DNA of 64,000 bases from NCBI GenBank assembly GCA_016219545.1, contig JACRMH010000017.1, positions 1 through 64,000 of the forward strand, in the 5' to 3' direction. Each line of letters starts with the position of its first letter. Within the stretch, counting starts at the first letter, position 1. Shown one piece after another: positions 56,899 through 64,000 of this stretch. This DNA is from Chloroflexota bacterium. Lineage in GTDB: Bacteria; Chloroflexota; Anaerolineae; Anaerolineales; Villigracilaceae. Position numbers and translations under genes: made by a program. A model generated the notes under the pieces. It had not been told where the DNA came from, did not search any database, and worked only from the letters and a program-made list of their open reading frames with translations.

Positions 56899-57396
56899 TT
56901 AGTGCACGCTCAACAAAGTCTGCTTTTGTTCAACACTCTCGCCAGCCTTCACGCGGACACGTCCCATAACGCCGTCACGCGGGGCTTTGAGTTCGTTCTG
57001 CATCTTCATGGATTCAAGGATCAGCATTACCTGTCCCTTGGTCACCGGCTGACCTTCCTCGATGAGGACGGCCACGATCAGTCCGGGCATGGGGGCTTTG
57101 AGATGGAATTCGCCGCCTTCGGTAACGCCTCCGCCTGCGGCCGCGCGTAGTCTCTTCTCGCGCTCGTCCTCGATCTTGACCTGATACTGCTGTCCGCGGA
57201 TGAGGACTTCCCAATCCTCCTCGCCCTGATAAACGTAAGACTCGTAAGACTTGCCGTCCAGGATCAGCGAAAAGACAGGTTGTCCGCTGACTGCTTCAAA
57301 GTCCACTTGCAGCAAACGGTCACCGATGCGGATGTGATGTTCGTCCACGATCTCGATCTGAAATTCCTTGTTATCAATCGTTGTAATATATTTCAT
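56899..57396 (-). CDS. Biotin carboxyl carrier subunit of an acyl-CoA carboxylase
   Basis: 165 residues. The C-terminal biotinyl domain (about 90-165) has LILESMKMQNELKAP with the biotin-accepting Lys between two Met. The N-terminal beta region (about 1-80) matches the BT-like part of propionyl-/acetyl-CoA carboxylase alpha chains. So this is the detached C-terminus of a PccA-like chain, not the short AccB of E. coli. It lies 48 bp after the biotin carboxylase gene, with a small repeat between. Confidence 0.92.
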   Translation of the reverse strand: MKYITTIDNKEFQIEIVDEHHIRIGDRLLQVDFEAVSGQPVFSLILDGKSYESYVYQGEEDWEVLIRGQQYQVKIEDEREKRLRAAAGGGVTEGGEFHLKAPMPGLIVAVLIEEGQPVTKGQVMLILESMKMQNELKAPRDGVMGRVRVKAGESVEQKQTLLSVH

Positions 57397-57408
57397 GCGT
57401 TGACCTCA

Positions 57409-57449
57409 ATTACCAATCGTAAATCGTAATTGGAAAATCGTAAATTACC
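57409..57449. repeat. AATCGTAAAT direct-repeat element between biotin carboxylase and carrier genes
   Basis: TTACCAATCGTAAATCGTAATTGG is followed by AAAATCGTAAATTACC: the 8-mer ATCGTAAA is present twice and the ends TTACC recur. It covers the TAA stop of the biotin carboxylase gene (57445-57447). Confidence 0.6.
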
Positions 57450-58953
57450 TGTGCATTCTTTCCCATCTTCCGACCCACTTCCAATTGGACGCGTCGCGTT
57501 CGTTGCGCTTCACCCTCTGCGCCGATAGTTCACTTTGTTGATGAGCAACCAGCGTGGCGAGAATGGCCGCGATCTCCGAGTTTGAGGCGCGTGATTCAAT
57601 GGCGTCATCCATCGAGAATTTTTCCTCCACGAAGCGCGTGTCGAATTGACCGCCCATGAAGCGGTGCGAATCCATCAGCGTTTGGTGGAAGGGGATATTC
57701 GTGCGCACACCGACGATGCGATATTCTTCCAGCGCGCGGCGCATCCGTAGAATGGCTTGTCCTCGCGTTTCACCCCACACGATCAGCTTCGCGATCATCG
57801 GGTCGTAATAAGGAGTGATCTCGAAGCCGGGATACACGCCCGTGTCCACGCGCACGCCGGGACCAGTGGGGAGCAGGCTGTGCGTAATGCGTCCCGTGGA
57901 TGGCATGAAATTATTGAAGGGGTCTTCGGCATTGATGCGGCATTCGATGGCATGTCCGTTCTGCTTGATCTGTTCCTGTGTGTAGCTCAATTGCCTGCCG
58001 CGCGCCACGCGCAATTGCTCGGCGACGATGTCCACACCGGTCACCATTTCTGTGACGGGATGTTCCACTTGCAGGCGTGTGTTCATTTCAAGGAAATAAA
58101 AATTCTTATCTTTATCCACCAGAAATTCAATTGTGCCCGCGTTGACATAATTCACAGCCTGCGCAGATTTGACAGCCACATCCCCCATCTTTGTACGCAG
58201 TTCATCGTCTACAAATGATGACGGCGATTCTTCCAAAAGTTTTTGATGACGGCGCTGGATGGAGCATTCGCGCTCGCCCAGATGGATCACATTCCCGAAA
58301 GAGTCCGCCATGATCTGGAATTCGATATGGCGCGCGCCTTCGACTAATTTTTCCAAATAGACATTGCCATTGCCGAAAGAGGATTCTGCCTCGCGTCTCG
58401 CGGACGATAGCAGGGCCGGCATTTCCTCGAGGGTTTTTACTTCCCTCATGCCTTTTCCGCCGCCGCCTGCCGTGGCCTTAATCAGCAGCGGGAATCCGAT
58501 GGACGGGGCGGTGGCAAGCAATTCTTCATTGGTCATATTGCCGACAGCTTCCGTGCCGGGCACAACTGGCAAGCCTGCCTTGATGACCGTCGCGCGCGCC
58601 TTGCCTTTATCTCCCATCGCCGCTATGGACGATGGCTTGGGTCCGATGAATGTGATGTCTTCATCCGCGCATCGCGCCGCGAAATCTTCACGTTCGGCCA
58701 GGAATCCGTAACCGGGATGGATCGCATCCGCGCCGGATTTTTTCGCAACCTCGAATATCTTATCCGCCCGCAAATAGGAATCGCGCGAAGGGGCAGGACC
58801 GATCAAATAGGCTTCATCCGCATAACGGACGTGCAGGGCATTGCGGTCTGCTTCTGAAAAAACGGCCACCGTTTCAATGCCAAGTTCACGACATGCCCGA
58901 ATAATGCGGACTGCGATCTCACCACGATTTGCAACCAATACTTTACTGAACAT
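57445..58953 (-). CDS. accC: Biotin carboxylase subunit of an acyl-CoA carboxylase
   Basis: 502 residues. Biotin carboxylase N-domain (1-115, FSKVLVANRGEIAVRIIRAC), ATP-grasp (about 115-330, with ATAGGGGKGM and the EMNTRLQVEHPVTEM block) and C-domain (about 335-445, with CRINAED and PYYDPMIAKLI). A C-terminal extension of about 50 residues is variable. It carboxylates biotin with bicarbonate and ATP. With the detached carrier downstream and the carboxyltransferase 12 bp upstream, it forms an acyl-CoA (acetyl- or propionyl-CoA) carboxylase. Confidence 0.95.
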   Translation of the reverse strand: MFSKVLVANRGEIAVRIIRACRELGIETVAVFSEADRNALHVRYADEAYLIGPAPSRDSYLRADKIFEVAKKSGADAIHPGYGFLAEREDFAARCADEDITFIGPKPSSIAAMGDKGKARATVIKAGLPVVPGTEAVGNMTNEELLATAPSIGFPLLIKATAGGGGKGMREVKTLEEMPALLSSARREAESSFGNGNVYLEKLVEGARHIEFQIMADSFGNVIHLGERECSIQRRHQKLLEESPSSFVDDELRTKMGDVAVKSAQAVNYVNAGTIEFLVDKDKNFYFLEMNTRLQVEHPVTEMVTGVDIVAEQLRVARGRQLSYTQEQIKQNGHAIECRINAEDPFNNFMPSTGRITHSLLPTGPGVRVDTGVYPGFEITPYYDPMIAKLIVWGETRGQAILRMRRALEEYRIVGVRTNIPFHQTLMDSHRFMGGQFDTRFVEEKFSMDDAIESRASNSEIAAILATLVAHQQSELSAQRVKRNERDASNWKWVGRWERMHR

Positions 58954-58965
58954 AAATGCTCCGCA

Positions 58966-60513
58966 TTACAGTGGGATATTTCCGTGCTTCTTGGCGGGAT
59001 TCGCATCGCGCTTGTTACTTAACATTTCCAGCGCATTGATCAAGCGCGGACGGGTTTCCTTCGGCTCGATCACATCGTCAATGTATCCGCGCTGTGCGGC
59101 GACATAAGGGCTGGCGAATTTCTCTTTGTAATCGGCAACCAGCTCAGCCTTCTTCTTGACCGGGTCTTTGGCCTTATCCAGTTCCTTGCGGAAGATGATA
59201 TTCACCGCGCCATCCGGTCCCATCACGGCGATCTCGGCTGTCGGCCAGGCGAGGTTCAGGTCACTGCGGATGTGCTTGGACGACATCACGCAATATGCGC
59301 CGCCGTAGGCTTTGCGGGTGATGATGGTCAGTTTCGGCACGGTCGCTTCGCAATAAGCGTAAAGCAGTTTCGCGCCTGAACGAATAATGCCATGATGTTC
59401 CTGATTTGTGCCGGGCAGGAAGCCGGGCACATCTTCAAAGGTGATGATCGGGATGTTGAACGCATCGCAGAAGCGCACGAAGCGCGCGCCTTTTTCGCTT
59501 GCATCAATATCCAATACGCCGGCCAGCACTGCGGGTTGGTTTGCCACGATGCCGACAGAATGTCCGCCCAGCCGTGCAAAACCGACCACGATATTCTGGG
59601 CATAGTTCTCATGGATCTCAAAGAACTGGCCGCTGTCCATGATCATGCGGATGACTTCTTTGATGTCATAAGGTTTATTCGCGTCATCGGGGATGATGCT
59701 GTTTAAGGCTTCATCCATACGCAGGGGATCGTCACTCACTACATAAGTGGGGTCTTCCATATTGTTCTGCGGCAAATATCCCAACAACTTGCGGATGAGG
59801 AACAACGTATCCGCTTCACTGTCTGCGGCCACATGGCACACGCCTGATTTTTCAGAGTGGACACTTGCGCCGCCGAGTTCCTCCTGCGTTACTTCTTCGT
59901 GCGTCACTGCTTTTACAACATCGGGGCCGGTCACGAACATATAGGAAGTATCGCGCGCCATGAAAATAAAATCGGTCAGTGCCGGTGAATAAACAGCGCC
60001 GCCGGCGCAGGGTCCCATGATTGCTGAGATCTGCGGAATGACCCCCGAAGCCATGGTGTTCTTCAAGAAAATATCGGCGTACCCTGCAAGGGAAACCACA
60101 CCTTCCTGAATGCGCGCGCCGCCAGAGTCGTTCAAGCCGATCATTGGAGCGCCGTTCTTCATCGCCATATCCATGATCTTGCAGATCTTTTCTGCGTGCA
60201 CTTCACCGAGGCTTCCGCCAAACACAGTGAAATCCTGCGAGAAGACATAAACCAGACGCCCTTCGATGGTTCCCCAGCCCGTCACCACTGAATCGCTCAT
60301 GAACTTCTGTTTATCGAGATCAAAGTCATGTGTGCGGTGGACAACAAAAGGATCAACTTCGCGGAACGAGCCTTTGTCCAGTAACAGGTCCAATCTTTCG
60401 CGCGCGGTCAGTCTGCCCTTTTTGTGCTGCGTGTCAATGCGATCCTGTCCGCCGCCGAGAAGAGATTGTCCCTTCAGCTCATTCAGATGTTGGATTTTCG
60501 TTTTTTTGTTCAT
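58966..60513 (-). CDS. Acyl-CoA carboxylase carboxyltransferase beta chain (PccB/AccD5-like)
   Basis: 515 residues from ATG 60513 (GAGAGGC upstream; a longer reading overlaps the upstream membrane protein more). The crotonase-like fold shows the two oxyanion-loop motifs, [11 protein letters not shown] and [13 protein letters not shown], and in the C-domain [16 protein letters not shown] with the [11 protein letters not shown] segment. It transfers the carboxyl from biotin to propionyl- or acetyl-CoA. It is upstream of AccC and the carrier and overlaps the preceding gene by 35 bp. Confidence 0.95.
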   Translation of the reverse strand: MNKKTKIQHLNELKGQSLLGGGQDRIDTQHKKGRLTARERLDLLLDKGSFREVDPFVVHRTHDFDLDKQKFMSDSVVTGWGTIEGRLVYVFSQDFTVFGGSLGEVHAEKICKIMDMAMKNGAPMIGLNDSGGARIQEGVVSLAGYADIFLKNTMASGVIPQISAIMGPCAGGAVYSPALTDFIFMARDTSYMFVTGPDVVKAVTHEEVTQEELGGASVHSEKSGVCHVAADSEADTLFLIRKLLGYLPQNNMEDPTYVVSDDPLRMDEALNSIIPDDANKPYDIKEVIRMIMDSGQFFEIHENYAQNIVVGFARLGGHSVGIVANQPAVLAGVLDIDASEKGARFVRFCDAFNIPIITFEDVPGFLPGTNQEHHGIIRSGAKLLYAYCEATVPKLTIITRKAYGGAYCVMSSKHIRSDLNLAWPTAEIAVMGPDGAVNIIFRKELDKAKDPVKKKAELVADYKEKFASPYVAAQRGYIDDVIEPKETRPRLINALEMLSNKRDANPAKKHGNIPL

Positions 60514-60898
60514 ACGCCTCTCTCGACAATGATTTTGTTGTGAATAGGATAAAGCCAAGTACAACCAGATTTACTATAACAGCGAAACCCCAATTTGGAT
60601 GCGGACTCTGCCAGATGAGCCTCTCGGTCCAATTCCAGACGGTGTAGCCTGCGGATGCCCCAAGGAGCCATTTCGCTGCCCAGATTTTTCTCTGCCAAAT
60701 ACCCCACACCAGAATTATTCCTACCACCGACCAGATTGCGCCGCTAATTGCTGTGACGATGAACGTTGGCTGTGAGGAAAACTCACTCAGGATATCGGTC
60801 CAGGCAAACGCCGTCCAAACTCTCAGTGCGTTCCATATTGTTATGGATAACACCATCAAGACGAGCAGGGTTACACGGAAGGAGGGTTTGCCTCTCAA
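60479..60898 (-). CDS. Small four-TM membrane protein, unknown
   Basis: 139 residues with about four hydrophobic segments (around 7-28, 45-68, 74-92 and 102-120). No recognised domain. The 5' end overlaps the GT-C gene stop by 4 bp (ATGA), and the 3' end overlaps the carboxyltransferase start by 35 bp, so it is firmly embedded in the operon. The tight overlap argues that it is a real gene. No function can be proposed. Confidence 0.72.
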   Translation of the reverse strand: MRGKPSFRVTLLVLMVLSITIWNALRVWTAFAWTDILSEFSSQPTFIVTAISGAIWSVVGIILVWGIWQRKIWAAKWLLGASAGYTVWNWTERLIWQSPHPNWGFAVIVNLVVLGFILFTTKSLSREAYEQKNENPTSE

Positions 60899-62937
60899 GG
60901 GATGAATTCCATCAAGGCTTTGCCGTCAAATTGATCCAAAACAGAGCCTATCCCGATCTGACCTTTATAAGGTGCGCCCCTGAGCATGCTGGTATTAGCG
61001 AAAACATAATCGAGCCCGATCTTTTTCAGATAGGTGTTCGCATCTCCCGCCTTCATATAAGTGAAATAGTCAGGACTGTTGATAAGCCCATCCAGATTGA
61101 CAATGGTGCGTCCTTGAATGAAATAAGCAGTAGTTCCGCCCCCTGTCATCCCGATCATCGAGCCGGGCGGAGTATTTTCCTCAAGAAATCTCACCATATC
61201 CTCTGCCGATAGGGCCGAGTGGTCAGCTTTTTGCGGCATGGACTTGATCGTGCTCACGGCAAAACTCCGCGCTTGTGGAAGGATGATCGCCGCAACAATT
61301 ATCCATGTTGCTATTTTTACGATGGGATACTTTTGTAACGGTTGAATGAGGATATGCGCCGCGAGTGAAAATGCCAACACGAGCAGGATGGGCTGGGTGA
61401 TCCAATACCATTCTTTGATACCGGCATAACCGGTCAGGTTATAGGATAACACTTGGAAAATTCCGGCTGTGAGTAAAATTGGCAATCCGAATTGAGCCGC
61501 TATGGTCACAGCCTGACGGCGATTAAGCAAGAGGATGACCAACCATAAAATGAATACGATCACCAGCAGAACGATATATGAACTCTCTTTCGTGAGATGG
61601 ATTGCGCGCATGTCAGTGAGGTTGACGGCAACCCGTCCCAGCCATTTTGAAAACGGGTTTAGAGTATTGAAATCAGTCTGAAAATCCAATCCCCAGAATG
61701 AAAGGAAGTTTCGTGCTGAACCGCCGTAGGCGCGTCCGCTAAATGTGCTCCACCAGTGTTTGATCTGTCCGCTGACCGGCATGGCCGAACCGATAAAGAC
61801 TTTATTGGCAAGCATGTACAATGCTAGCGCCCCCCCTAGAATGCCATAAAAGATAACGCCTTCCTTACCCCATTCACGCCAGGATGATTTGAGAAATTCC
61901 AACGGGGATATGGATTCATCCCCGGCATTCTGGCTAAAGACCCGCGCCAGCCATCGTAAAGACAACATGCCAAGCAGGTTGAGGATTGCATCATAGATCA
62001 AGGCGCTTCGTGGAAAACCTCCCAAGGGCACGATCAACATAACGCCGCTTGTGATCAGCGTACTGACCGTCATGCCGATGAATATCTTTCGCGCTGTAAC
62101 CCAGAATGATTCTGCCGTGGAGGTTTGGTATAAGCCCAGGAAAAAATACAACACGATCTTTGTCGTAACAGACAAGGCGACCATAACCATAGCCGCCCGG
62201 GAGTACGTGTAATATTCGGGCAGTCCGAGGCGGAAGACAAAACTCGATAACACGCTGATGACTGCCACGAGCATATCCAGCGGAAGCAAAGTCCGCAGGC
62301 GGGTGCCGCGCAGGATGATCCACACGCCAGCCAGCACAGACAGGAACACGAGGTCAAGGCGGCTGAAGAGGGTCAGAGTCGCGACGATGGCCAGACCAGC
62401 CACATGTTTCAGCGTGAGCGGGGTTTCTCTCCAGGTCGTCTCAAATTTCCAGAGTTGATAGATCAGCAGGATAACGGCGAAGGCAGCTAGTCCCGTCTCA
62501 AGCCCGACCTGAGTCATCACTGAATGCATGTAAGGGTTGAATGCCCACCATGCGCTGGCGACCATCGCCACCGGGGGCGAGAGCGCGCTTTTGACGAGAC
62601 GATAAATCAGGATCGCGGTGGCGGCGGTTAATGCCGCTTGCACTATCAACAGGATGCGCAGGGGCAGGATCAGGTCGAAGCGCGCCAGTGCAAAGATGGG
62701 AATGTTGACCAGCATCCAGAGCGGATGATAGCCGTTGGTCGGGCTGACGCCGTCGAAGGTGCTGCCGCGACCTTCGGTGATGTTTTGCGCCACTTTGAAA
62801 TAATAATAGGCGTCGTCGCGCGTGAACCACTTGTTGGGGAAGTTGTACGCGTCAGAGGTGGCGGCATATAAGTGAACACTTAAGATGACGGTGATCAGTA
62901 AAATTTCAAAGAGGGAAATTCGTTTTAACAGTTTCAT
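60895..62937 (-). CDS. GT-C-type membrane glycosyltransferase
   Basis: 680 residues with a dozen or more hydrophobic segments. The first extracytoplasmic loop contains RDDAYYYFKVAQNITEG and PTNGYHPLWM; the acidic DD resembles the catalytic acidic pair of GT-C enzymes such as ArnT and the GT39/GT83 protein O-mannosyltransferases. The C-terminal portion (about 570-680) is soluble and extracytoplasmic. It would use a polyprenyl-phosphate sugar on a lipid or protein. It lies in the same run as the carboxylase genes, which may be only physical linkage. Confidence 0.78.
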   Translation of the reverse strand: MKLLKRISLFEILLITVILSVHLYAATSDAYNFPNKWFTRDDAYYYFKVAQNITEGRGSTFDGVSPTNGYHPLWMLVNIPIFALARFDLILPLRILLIVQAALTAATAILIYRLVKSALSPPVAMVASAWWAFNPYMHSVMTQVGLETGLAAFAVILLIYQLWKFETTWRETPLTLKHVAGLAIVATLTLFSRLDLVFLSVLAGVWIILRGTRLRTLLPLDMLVAVISVLSSFVFRLGLPEYYTYSRAAMVMVALSVTTKIVLYFFLGLYQTSTAESFWVTARKIFIGMTVSTLITSGVMLIVPLGGFPRSALIYDAILNLLGMLSLRWLARVFSQNAGDESISPLEFLKSSWREWGKEGVIFYGILGGALALYMLANKVFIGSAMPVSGQIKHWWSTFSGRAYGGSARNFLSFWGLDFQTDFNTLNPFSKWLGRVAVNLTDMRAIHLTKESSYIVLLVIVFILWLVILLLNRRQAVTIAAQFGLPILLTAGIFQVLSYNLTGYAGIKEWYWITQPILLVLAFSLAAHILIQPLQKYPIVKIATWIIVAAIILPQARSFAVSTIKSMPQKADHSALSAEDMVRFLEENTPPGSMIGMTGGGTTAYFIQGRTIVNLDGLINSPDYFTYMKAGDANTYLKKIGLDYVFANTSMLRGAPYKGQIGIGSVLDQFDGKALMEFIP

Positions 62938-62947
62938 TTTATAGAGT

Positions 62948-63748
62948 CTATACTAAATAATGGGGACGCTTATACACAATTTTGTCTGAGGCCTCTACGT
63001 AGCACAAACCAGCTTTGGTAATAATGTTCTTAAGAAGTATATATTTCTGTTTTTGGCTGCCTATTTGACCCGAAGGAAATTTAACTGTAATGTTAATATC
63101 GCTGACTTTAATCCACGTGCCTCGTGCTTGGTATATTATCAACGACTCAATTCCTTCCCACGACATAGCAATTGGCGGTCGGAGTATGTATTTAAATGTG
63201 ATTTTAGCTTTATCGCACTTAATATAAAGCAAGGTGTTATATAGTGCATAAATAATTACTCCCAAAAAAATAATGCTTGCAAATAACCGAAATTTTCCCG
63301 TATTTAAATATTTGAAGTATAGAAAGGCTATTCCAAATACTAATAACACAAAATCACCCATTGTAAATATTTTTCCCGAACCTCCGGAAGCGAAGAATTC
63401 ATCACAACTTTCATCCTCGGAGCCAGGAATAATTTCATCATAAAAAGGATCGAATTCTTTTTCTTCAATTTTGGTGTGAGTTTTCGTGTTCTTTGAAAGA
63501 GCCCATCCATCTTTTATCTTGATTGCCATGCCACTAGTTTCTGAGATTAATGCTTTGGCAAGTTTAAGCATTTGAGCTGGTGGCAATTCGGTTTCTAGTA
63601 GGATGACCCCTTTGCCTTGATCTTGGGTAATATCCCTTGTTTTGAAAATAGAAATATTTTTCGTCATGTAAGCTTCTATTTTTGCTTGCACCCATATCAT
63701 ATCTAAATAATTAGTTTTGGAGACGACTTCAATTGTATATCGAATCAT
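62948..63748 (-). CDS. Hypothetical two-TM protein, AT-rich
   Basis: 266 residues from ATG 63748 (AAGGA six nt upstream). The N-terminal 120 residues are a polar alpha/beta region; two transmembrane helices follow (about 130-147 and 154-172). The C-terminal about 90 residues look like a PH-like beta domain (IESLIIYQARGTWIKVSDI). AT-rich codon use contrasts with the neighbouring GC-richer genes and suggests acquisition. I recognise no family with confidence. Confidence 0.65.
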   Translation of the reverse strand: MIRYTIEVVSKTNYLDMIWVQAKIEAYMTKNISIFKTRDITQDQGKGVILLETELPPAQMLKLAKALISETSGMAIKIKDGWALSKNTKTHTKIEEKEFDPFYDEIIPGSEDESCDEFFASGGSGKIFTMGDFVLLVFGIAFLYFKYLNTGKFRLFASIIFLGVIIYALYNTLLYIKCDKAKITFKYILRPPIAMSWEGIESLIIYQARGTWIKVSDINITVKFPSGQIGSQKQKYILLKNIITKAGLCYVEASDKIVYKRPHYLV

Positions 63749-63770
63749 CAGCAATCCTTATTGCACCTCT

Positions 63771-63795
63771 TAGGTCACGTCTCAGACGTGACCTA
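63771..63795. repeat. Perfect 12-bp palindrome overlapping a stop codon
   Basis: TAGGTCACGTCT - C - AGACGTGACCTA. The right-end CTA is the TAG stop, on the minus strand, of the dehydrogenase gene. It matches the element at 5310-5353 (TAGGTCACG...CGTGAC). Confidence 0.85.
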
Positions 63796-64000
63796 CTTAA
63801 TTTCCAATGTGATCTTTCCAAAATTTTCGCCGTTCCATAATCTTTCCTGCGCGGCGGCGGCGTCTTTCAATTCAAAGGTCTTGTCCATCACCGGCTTGAG
63901 TTTTCCCGAGACGATCAGATCCATCACTTCGGTGAAATCCGCGCGGGTGCTCATGGTGGAGCCGAGGATCGAAAGGTGTTTTGCAAAAATAAAGCGGTTA
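63793..64000 (-). CDS. Zinc-type MDR alcohol dehydrogenase, C-terminal fragment
   Basis: The last 69 codons of a gene that extends beyond the right edge. The peptide reads RFIFAKHLSILGSTMSTRAD, LIVSGKLKPVMDKTFEL, DAAAAQERLWNGENFGKITL, which is the closing part of the medium-chain dehydrogenase/reductase fold (quinone oxidoreductase/zinc alcohol dehydrogenase). Catalytic residues lie outside the window. The stop codon is supplied by the palindromic repeat at 63771-63795. Confidence 0.85.
   Translation of the reverse strand, partial: NRFIFAKHLSILGSTMSTRADFTEVMDLIVSGKLKPVMDKTFELKDAAAAQERLWNGENFGKITLEIK

Overview
The window is about 50% GC, carries no rRNA, tRNA, CRISPR array or transposase that I can recognise, and reads like a chromosomal segment of an anaerobic or facultative member of the Chloroflexota, probably Anaerolineae-like. 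This is inference. It rests on the giant secreted Ig/beta-helix/solute-binding mosaic proteins, a deazaflavin (F420)-type nitroreductase-fold protein, a three-gene acyl-CoA carboxylase, a GldA/F/G-type ABC cluster next to a sigma factor gene, and many small palindromic intergenic repeats. No marker gene in the window fixes the taxon.

Layout. 0-4.5 kb: start of a primary sigma factor, then a GldA-GldF-GldG-DUF4340 ABC export operon (minus strand) with a recognisable promoter. 4.6-11 kb: AlaX editing protein, aldo/keto reductase, a 14-blade-like WD40 membrane protein, an EamA exporter with a His-rich tail and a GNAT enzyme, separated by fold-back repeats. 11.3-13 kb: gluzincin-type putative lipoprotein and a 4HBT thioesterase. 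13-22 kb: a metal-homeostasis block of two operons. The first is ArsR/SmtB, rhodanese, membrane methyltransferase, CDF zinc exporter, under a near-consensus promoter overlapped by a 12-2-12 operator. The second is multicopper oxidase, ZIP, membrane protein, MntR-type regulator, membrane methyltransferase, Nramp, Usp, under a promoter overlapped by a 28-bp palindrome. The rhodanese gene has an in-frame TGA exactly where this family usually has Cys and is the best candidate for unusual biology (possible selenoprotein). 22-24 kb: SIS-domain and ATP-grasp enzymes.

24.3-42 kb: two very large secreted proteins with matching promoters and leader sequences. The first (about 4,200 residues if a frameshift near 35.86 kb is repaired) joins a beta-helix, a complete BMP solute-binding domain, permuted pieces of SBP_bac_5 domains, nine about 175-residue beta-modules that expanded by a four-module duplication, and an internally deleted Peripla_BP_6 domain. 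The second is an ExeM/NucH-like extracellular nuclease. They share a C-terminal about 95-residue Ig-like repeat.

42-52 kb: mostly housekeeping genes (PabB-PabC fusion, VanZ, ScpA, MoaC/D/E, GNAT, FabF, ribosomal protein L19, a class I glutamine amidotransferase, DUF4442, MurI). Several starts have a -10 box 6-9 nt before the ATG, implying leaderless mRNAs. 52-54.6 kb: a three-gene redox/methyltransferase operon. 54.7-56.3 kb: an AT-rich island with an HNH endonuclease. 56.3-64 kb: a long minus-strand run with CYTH, biotin carrier, biotin carboxylase and carboxyltransferase, membrane proteins including a GT-C glycosyltransferase, and the end of a zinc-type dehydrogenase.
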